In this document: positions 7,193 to 10,567 of the stretch, one piece after another
Position numbering within the stretch: position 1 is the stretch's first letter
Layout of the letters: each line of letters starts with the position of its first letter
DNA from: Monoraphidium neglectum
Taxonomy: Eukaryota > Chlorophyta > Chlorophyceae > Sphaeropleales > Selenastraceae
NCBI RefSeq assembly: GCF_000611645.1
Contig: NW_014013493.1
Coordinates: 1 to 10,567, forward strand
Length of the DNA: 10,567 nucleotides
Direction of reading: 5' to 3'
Program-made: the position numbers and the translations under genes
Notes under the pieces: model-generated
What the model saw: only the letters and a program-made list of their open reading frames with translations
Databases searched by the model: none
Told to the model about the DNA's origin: nothing

Positions 7193-7707
7193 TTCAAGGT
7201 GGTGCTTTCATGCCGCACTACCACTTTCCTGCAAATGGCGAGGCGTCTCACAACGGCGGGCTTGGCGAGCCGGCCCCGGCTCCTGCCGCCCCACACCCAC
7301 AGCTGCTTCCGCAGGCGTCGTCCGCAGCTGCCGATGCCACTGCTCCGCAGCAGCTGCAGCTGCCGATGTACCGCCTGCAGCAGCTGCATTCGCAGCCTGC
7401 GGGTGGCGCCGCTGCGGCAGGGGCTCTGCTAGCGGTGCAGGCGGACGGCTCTCCCGTGATGGGCGGTGGCATGGCGTCCCTGCAGCTCTTCCCAGACGCT
7501 CATCCCATGGTTTCCCAAGCCGCCAGCTCGGCGGGCATGCTCACGCTGCACTTTGACGACCCCGCCGCGCGCTCTATGTTTGGCGGCACCAGCGCGCCGT
7601 TGCTGGCTGCGCCTGCACACCTGCGGGTGTCCGCGGCGCAGCTGCCAGTTGGTGGAAGGCTCGCAAGTATTGGGGGTGCACCATGGTTTGGCACCCCCTA
7701 CCAGTGA
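3945..7707 (+). CDS. Tandem GYF-domain protein with Gln/His-rich C-terminal half (7 exons, 825 aa)
   Basis: Exons 3945-4535, 4810-4929, 5172-5511, 5749-5761, 5912-6040, 6207-6270 and 6487-7707 join in frame (2478 bases) through GT-AG introns of 274, 242, 237, 150, 166 and 216 bases. An in-frame TAA at 3816 closes the frame upstream. A second ATG at 3948 has the better context (A at -3, G at +4), so initiation may use either. Residues 1-168 are disordered Gly/Ala/Pro. Residues 169-274 and 325-435 are two related GYF-like modules; module 2 keeps W344-x-Y346 and G355-P356-F357. Residues 495-507 and 641-654 are pure Gln runs flanking a Gln/His region. GYF domains bind proline-rich peptides (PPG-hydrophobic), as in SMY2, GIGYF and plant EXA1, which act in mRNA repression and vesicle or RNA control. 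A GIGYF/SMY2-like role here is inference: both modules lack the final Tyr-Phe of GYF. The C terminus (residues 655-825) is unrecognised. Confidence 0.85.
4344..4364 (-). repeat. GGGGCC-type repeat, G-quadruplex potential on the minus strand
   Basis: Plus-strand C runs at 4344-4346, 4349-4352, 4355-4358 and 4361-4364, separated by GG, encode a Pro-Gly repeat. The minus strand carries four G runs with two-base loops, the GGGGCC hexanucleotide pattern known to form quadruplexes. Confidence 0.7.
4449..5282 (+). other. GYF-like module 1 (residues 169-274), spans exons 1-3
   Basis: The order is a VSLAALERLF helix-like lead, QPVW (W191), NLQGKIKGSY, SDKM (M209), RGTLSA, LVLGID, then FYRTLGRL and a RGGRYVPLS to GAPAWAP tail. 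The skeleton matches a GYF fold (W, Q-G-x-I-x-G, Met, G-x-L, final FxxLG). Key peptide-binding positions differ from the canonical domain: W-x-Y is W-x-V, GPF is GSY, and GYF is GTL. It may keep the fold with altered or lost ligand binding. Confidence 0.7.
5548..5586. repeat. Direct repeat TGATCTGATCTG in intron 3
   Basis: TGATCTGATCTG occurs at 5548-5559 and 5575-5586, separated by 15 bases including GGATATAT. It sits shortly after the donor of the intron that precedes the microexon, and is much less GC-rich than its surroundings. Confidence 0.7.
5749..5761 (+). other. 13-base microexon (exon 4 of the GYF gene)
   Basis: GCTGGTGCCGTGG is bounded by an acceptor (CTGCAG at 5743-5748) and a strong donor (GTGAGT at 5762). 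Exon 3 ends in phase 1 and exon 5 begins needing two bases, so only an exon of 3n+1 bases keeps the frame; 13 does. Splicing it yields W-C-R-G before P-F-S and so creates Gly-Pro-Phe at the place where a GYF domain needs it. Confidence 0.8.
6275..6437 (+). repeat. GCATG-rich degenerate repeats in intron 6
   Basis: GCATG occurs nine times in the 216-base intron 6271-6486, beginning with three tandem copies of GCGCATGGCGC-type units of 13-14 bases. The rest are spaced irregularly through the first two thirds, ahead of a pyrimidine-rich acceptor. Confidence 0.7.
6643..6673 (+). repeat. (GGGGCT)4 G-quadruplex motif in coding strand
   Basis: G4 runs lie at 6643-6646, 6649-6652, 6655-6658 and 6661-6664, each separated by CT, with a further G4 at 6670-6673. 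They encode an Ala-Gly repeat (about residues 471-480). The motif is on the mRNA-like strand, so it could fold in RNA as well as DNA, 39 bases before the first CAG tract. Confidence 0.8.
6712..6750 (+). repeat. (CAG)13 encoding Gln 495-507
   Basis: Thirteen perfect CAG codons with no CAA interruption. Purity suggests recent slippage expansion. Confidence 0.95.
7150..7191 (+). repeat. (CAG)14 encoding Gln 641-654
   Basis: Fourteen perfect CAG codons, following a Gln/His-rich stretch (about residues 554-640) whose CAG, CAA, CAC and CAT codons look like a decayed older expansion. Confidence 0.95.
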
Positions 7708-7716
7708 CCCCCCATT

Positions 7717-7784
7717 ATGCGCGCGCGTGCACACAAACACATACACACACACACACATACACACACATACGCATGTGCACACAC
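7717..7784. repeat. Alternating purine-pyrimidine (CA)n tract in the GYF 3' flank
   Basis: A GCGCGCG stretch runs into (CA)n with occasional TA. Bases 7737-7784 alternate purine and pyrimidine without a break, which favours Z-DNA. The tract begins ten bases after the stop codon and should be in the 3' UTR. Confidence 0.9.
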
Positions 7785-8539
7785 CATCAAGATAAAGTCC
7801 GGCAAGGTGCGCACCATTGGAGGCTGCGGCCGCAAACCCATGCACGCTCCCCTGCGTTTCTTCTCTTTGCACCCCCAGTGATCGAATTTCCCACTGTGGT
7901 GATGTGTATCAGCCTCCCATCCTCTCAAACCCATGAATCCAGTCAGAATTGTCACTGTTCCCCTGACTCTCTCTCTCCCACATGGCCCTCTGTTTCCGCT
8001 TGGTGCACGGGATTCAACCACTTGGAGTCGGGCCCTTGCAGCCAGACGTGCGATTGCCTTATACACCTTGTTGCTCCAGCACTCCAAACATGCTCTAGGG
8101 TTGCTTGGGCTGCTTTGCTCCTGCATGGGATGCCAGGGCTAAGCAATGCCATTGCCTGTGTGTGCACACGGGATTGAAGATGCCTAGTTGGAACGGTGGG
8201 TTTGCCGCTGTTGCCCACTGCTTCGGCGGGGCTCCAGGGCGGGGAGGCCGTGTACGGCCTGCGTTGTGCACACTAGCACACTCATATGAATCGCGGCGAG
8301 GGGTCTGCAGGGTGGCGTGTGCGCATCGACCGGTGATTCTTGCTCGGGGCACATGGTCCCCGGCCAGGCTGACGTCGTGCAGCCCCGCATCCCTTCGCTC
8401 GGAGCCTCTGGATCTTGCGCGGCGCGACGAGGGCCCAACGCTACGCATGACAGGCGCGCCATCAACCTAAGTTACCGGACCCAAACCCCAGCTTGATTGC
8501 GAGTCGTACCTTGCTGCATCATTTTGCCTGGCTTTCTAT

Positions 8540-8743
8540 TTGCCGCGCCACGCTGCGCCGCTGGGCGGAGTGCGGAGGGCCCGCCGCGCGCGCGCGTGCC
8601 CCGAGGGCGGCGGCCCGAGACGTGTCGCGCGGCGGCGGCGGCGGCGGCGCGCCGCGCTCGCGTGCTTTGAGGGCGTGCGGCCTTGCCGAGCTCCTTGGAC
8701 GCGACGTGGTCGTGGCGCGCACGCGCGTGGCCAACCCCGCCTA
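8540..8743. other. GC-rich, CpG-dense block of unknown role
   Basis: This stretch is far richer in G+C and CpG than the DNA on either side, with GGC and CGC runs. One plus frame through it ends at TAA 8742-8744 with GC-biased third positions, but it shows no family motif and no good acceptor in front. It could be a CpG-rich promoter, a short exon, or compositional drift. Confidence 0.3.
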
Positions 8744-9087
8744 AGCATGGTTATATTGGTGCATGTCAGCCCAGGCTTTCGACTCGGGTGCTCATGCCTG
8801 GTGGGCCAAGTCCGGGTCAACTGCCTCACTACCACGGGTGCACTCTTCCAGGCACGCCTTTTCGCAGCATCCCCTGCGCTGCTCGTTGCACTGTTGCGGC
8901 CAGGCGGGGCCGGCGGGCCCCCTCTTTGCTGCGCCATGGGACCAGGGCGATGTAGGTGGTCCCAACTAAGCACCCTGCACTCCCCCATTCGCTCCGCCCC
9001 GTCGCGCGGACGTCATTTACGGCAGCTGCACCCATCAGAGCCAGTGCGCGCTGAGCGCCGTGTGGCGGTCGTGCCTCCGATGTTGCA

Positions 9088-9260
9088 GTGGCTGGCGGAC
9101 TGTTTCACCTTTTCGCTTCGATCAACGCGCGTTTCCGAGGAGGCGGTTGGCTCAACGAGTCAACCCTTTTTTCATCCCTACTGATCCACATCTGTCGTGG
9201 CTCCTCTACCCCGACCAGTTGCTCATACACTTCAACCGCGGCACGCTCAGCGCTGCACGG
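9088..9260 (+). pseudogene. Possible decayed GYF-like fragment
   Basis: One frame reads LFHLFA, then R, then a Gly-rich stretch, WLN and ICRGSS (about 9100-9205), echoing LQRLFA, R, QPMWLYLN and WCRGPF of module 2. The next frame reads DQLLIHFNRGTLSA (about 9214-9255), echoing SDKMLEFSKRGTLSA of module 1; 13 of 14 bases match in the GGCACSCTCAGCGC part. The two halves are in different frames, and no good splice pair joins them. It may be a broken copy, or a chance resemblance. Confidence 0.22.
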
Positions 9261-9923
9261 GCAACCGCACCGTCCATCAAGGAGGGACCTGGGAGCTTGC
9301 TGGCACAAAACAGCAGCCACGACTATGCATGCATCCCAAGCCCAGCCCTCAGCCCCTCTGTGGGCTGCGATTGGCAGGGCGCAGTCAGGCGGGCAAGTTC
9401 TCACAACTGTACTCCTGGCGACTCACACGCACTCTGCCTCATTCCTGTGTGAGCACATGCGCACAGCTTTTTCGATTAATGTGCTGCCGGTGCAATATGC
9501 GTCCGCGGCCGCCGCTGTCCGCCCGCGGTGTTGTGCGTTGCACCCGGTTGTGCCTTGAGCCGTCCAACGCGGCCACACATTGAATTGCGGCGCGCAATCC
9601 CGCGTGTGGAGGGCGCGCGCCGGTGCGTGGGGTCGCGAGGTTCGCATCGGAGCGGCTGGCCGATTGCACGTTGCGACGTTCGTTAACACGTGTCGAGGAG
9701 ATTGGCAGCACGCCGTTCAACAGCTTCACCCAAGTTGCCGCGTGTTCCATCTGTTGGCTTGCAAGAAATTCCTACAGGTTGACGTGAGCCCTAAGCCAAA
9801 CCCCACTTGCCTTACGTTACTTAATTGCATCGTCGCACCATCACCCGCATGGCTGGGCAGCTCTTTCGAACACAGCACGGACTTTGGGTGCTCCCTCAAG
9901 GGCAAGTGTGAGTCGCTTCCGTT

Positions 9924-9935
9924 GCCTGCGCAGGC
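9924..9935. repeat. 12-base perfect palindrome GCCTGCGCAGGC
   Basis: A perfect self-complementary 12-mer in non-coding DNA. No role is indicated. Confidence 0.6.
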
Positions 9936-10052
9936 GCGGCCAGGAACCCGTGCGGGCCCACACGCCGGACTGCATTCACCCAGCCATGCAGCAGAACAAC
10001 ATAGGCTTGCATCCGTCCTTCTGACTACATTGCTGAGATCATCGCATAGCGG

Positions 10053-10065
10053 TTACACTCTGTAA
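10053..10065. terminator. Two opposed TGTAA pentamers
   Basis: TTACA at 10053-10057 is TGTAA on the minus strand and TGTAA at 10061-10065 is on the plus strand, three bases apart. They could serve a minus-strand gene beyond the window and a plus-strand transcript from the left, but neither has a gene I can attach to it. Confidence 0.25.
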
Positions 10066-10134
10066 AACCATTCTGGCTTGGAGAAACCCCGCCGCGCCGA
10101 GACAGTGGTGCCCGCGTGGCGTACCAGAGGGACA

Positions 10135-10157
10135 TGGTGCCGACTGGCATGGCACCA
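10135..10157. repeat. Inverted repeat, 7-base arms
   Basis: TGGTGCC at 10135-10141 pairs with GGCACCA at 10151-10157 across a nine-base loop. It is one of two dyads within about 100 bases. Confidence 0.5.
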
Positions 10158-10221
10158 GGCGGCGTCTGTCAGCTTTTGAATGCTTCGAGTGACTGCACCT
10201 GCAGATGGGTTGGCGTGGACA

Positions 10222-10239
10222 GGCAATGCTGGCATTGCC
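10222..10239. repeat. Inverted repeat, 8-base arms with 2-base centre
   Basis: GGCAATGC at 10222-10229 and GCATTGCC at 10232-10239 are perfect reverse complements around TG. The form resembles a dimeric protein-binding site or cruciform; the function is unknown. Confidence 0.6.
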
Positions 10240-10417
10240 CAACCTCAATGATATCTCCACGCGAGGAGCGCCTTGACCCGCGCTGCGCAACATTTTACGG
10301 CTGTTTGGTGGCGTGCAGGCAAGGGGACAGGGCGTCGCCCTTCTCAGGGAAACTTGCAAATTTGCCTGCTGTTCCTGGGCTTGATCACAGCCTTGTTTGC
10401 TTCGTGCCGTCCCCCAA

Positions 10418-10497
10418 ACACACACGCACACGCACACGCTCGCACACGACACACACACACGCTCGCACACGACACACACACACACACGCTCGCACAC

Positions 10498-10567
<70 letters not shown>
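10418..10567. repeat. Compound (CA)n minisatellite running off the window
   Basis: CACACG units lead into three copies of GCTCGCACACGAC (10438-10450, 10461-10473, 10488-10500). The AC arrays after them grow from 10 to 14 to at least 67 bases, the last reaching the window edge. The apparent Cys-Val frame on the minus strand is an artefact of (TG)n. Confidence 0.95.

Larger units (their letters stand above)
7708..10060. other. Gene-poor downstream region, no supported coding gene
   Basis: After the GYF stop I find no exon chain with matching phases or recognisable motifs on either strand. There is no plus-strand TGTAA until 10061; a variant TGTAT at 7905-7909 is the nearest candidate poly(A) signal for the GYF gene and would give a 3' UTR of about 215 bases. 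The region is mixed in composition, with one GC-rich block and several inverted repeats. Confidence 0.55.

Noticed and set aside
6279..7556. 425-residue plus-strand frame, poly-Ala where the real exon reads poly-Gln
   Set aside because: It begins inside intron 6 and is the GCA frame of the CAG arrays. The frame joined to exon 6 carries the protein through to the TGA at 7705.
10039..10566. Cys-Val repeat protein on the minus strand
   Set aside because: It is the translation of a (TG)n dinucleotide array.

Overview
The window looks like nuclear DNA of a eukaryote, most likely a GC-rich green alga (core Chlorophyta). The reasons are short GT-AG introns of 150-370 bases, strongly GC-biased third codon positions, many Gln/Ala/Gly homopolymer tracts, (CA)n arrays, and TGTAA (the usual chlorophyte poly(A) signal) downstream of two of the three stop codons. 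I see no bacterial operon, transposase, reverse transcriptase, CRISPR array, rRNA or convincing tRNA. The species cannot be named from the sequence.

Layout. (1) 1-546, plus strand: 3' end of a gene for a Gln/Tyr/Pro/Gly-rich low-complexity protein that ends in an RGG-type tail, with a TGTAA at 820. (2) 1286-2457, minus strand: a complete four-exon gene for the BUD20/ZNF593 C2H2 zinc-finger protein, a shuttling factor of the pre-60S ribosome; I rebuilt it by matching splice sites and codon phases. Its TGTAA lies at 910-906, so genes 1 and 2 converge. (3) 2458-3944: about 1.5 kb of divergent intergenic DNA. (4) 3945-7707, plus strand: a seven-exon gene for an 825-residue protein with two tandem, diverged GYF-like modules and a long Gln/His-rich C-terminal half. 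It contains a 13-base microexon that completes the Gly-Pro-Phe motif of the second module. (5) 7708-10567: about 2.9 kb with no gene I can defend, holding CA arrays, several inverted repeats, one GC-rich block and a weak, broken GYF-like trace near 9.1-9.3 kb.

The three genes are not an operon and need not act together. A loose theme is RNA and translation: an RGG protein, a 60S export factor, and a GYF protein of the kind that binds proline-rich partners in mRNA control. That theme is inference. The most interesting object is the tandem-module GYF gene, whose two copies keep an intron in the same codon while differing in the peptide-binding aromatic residues.
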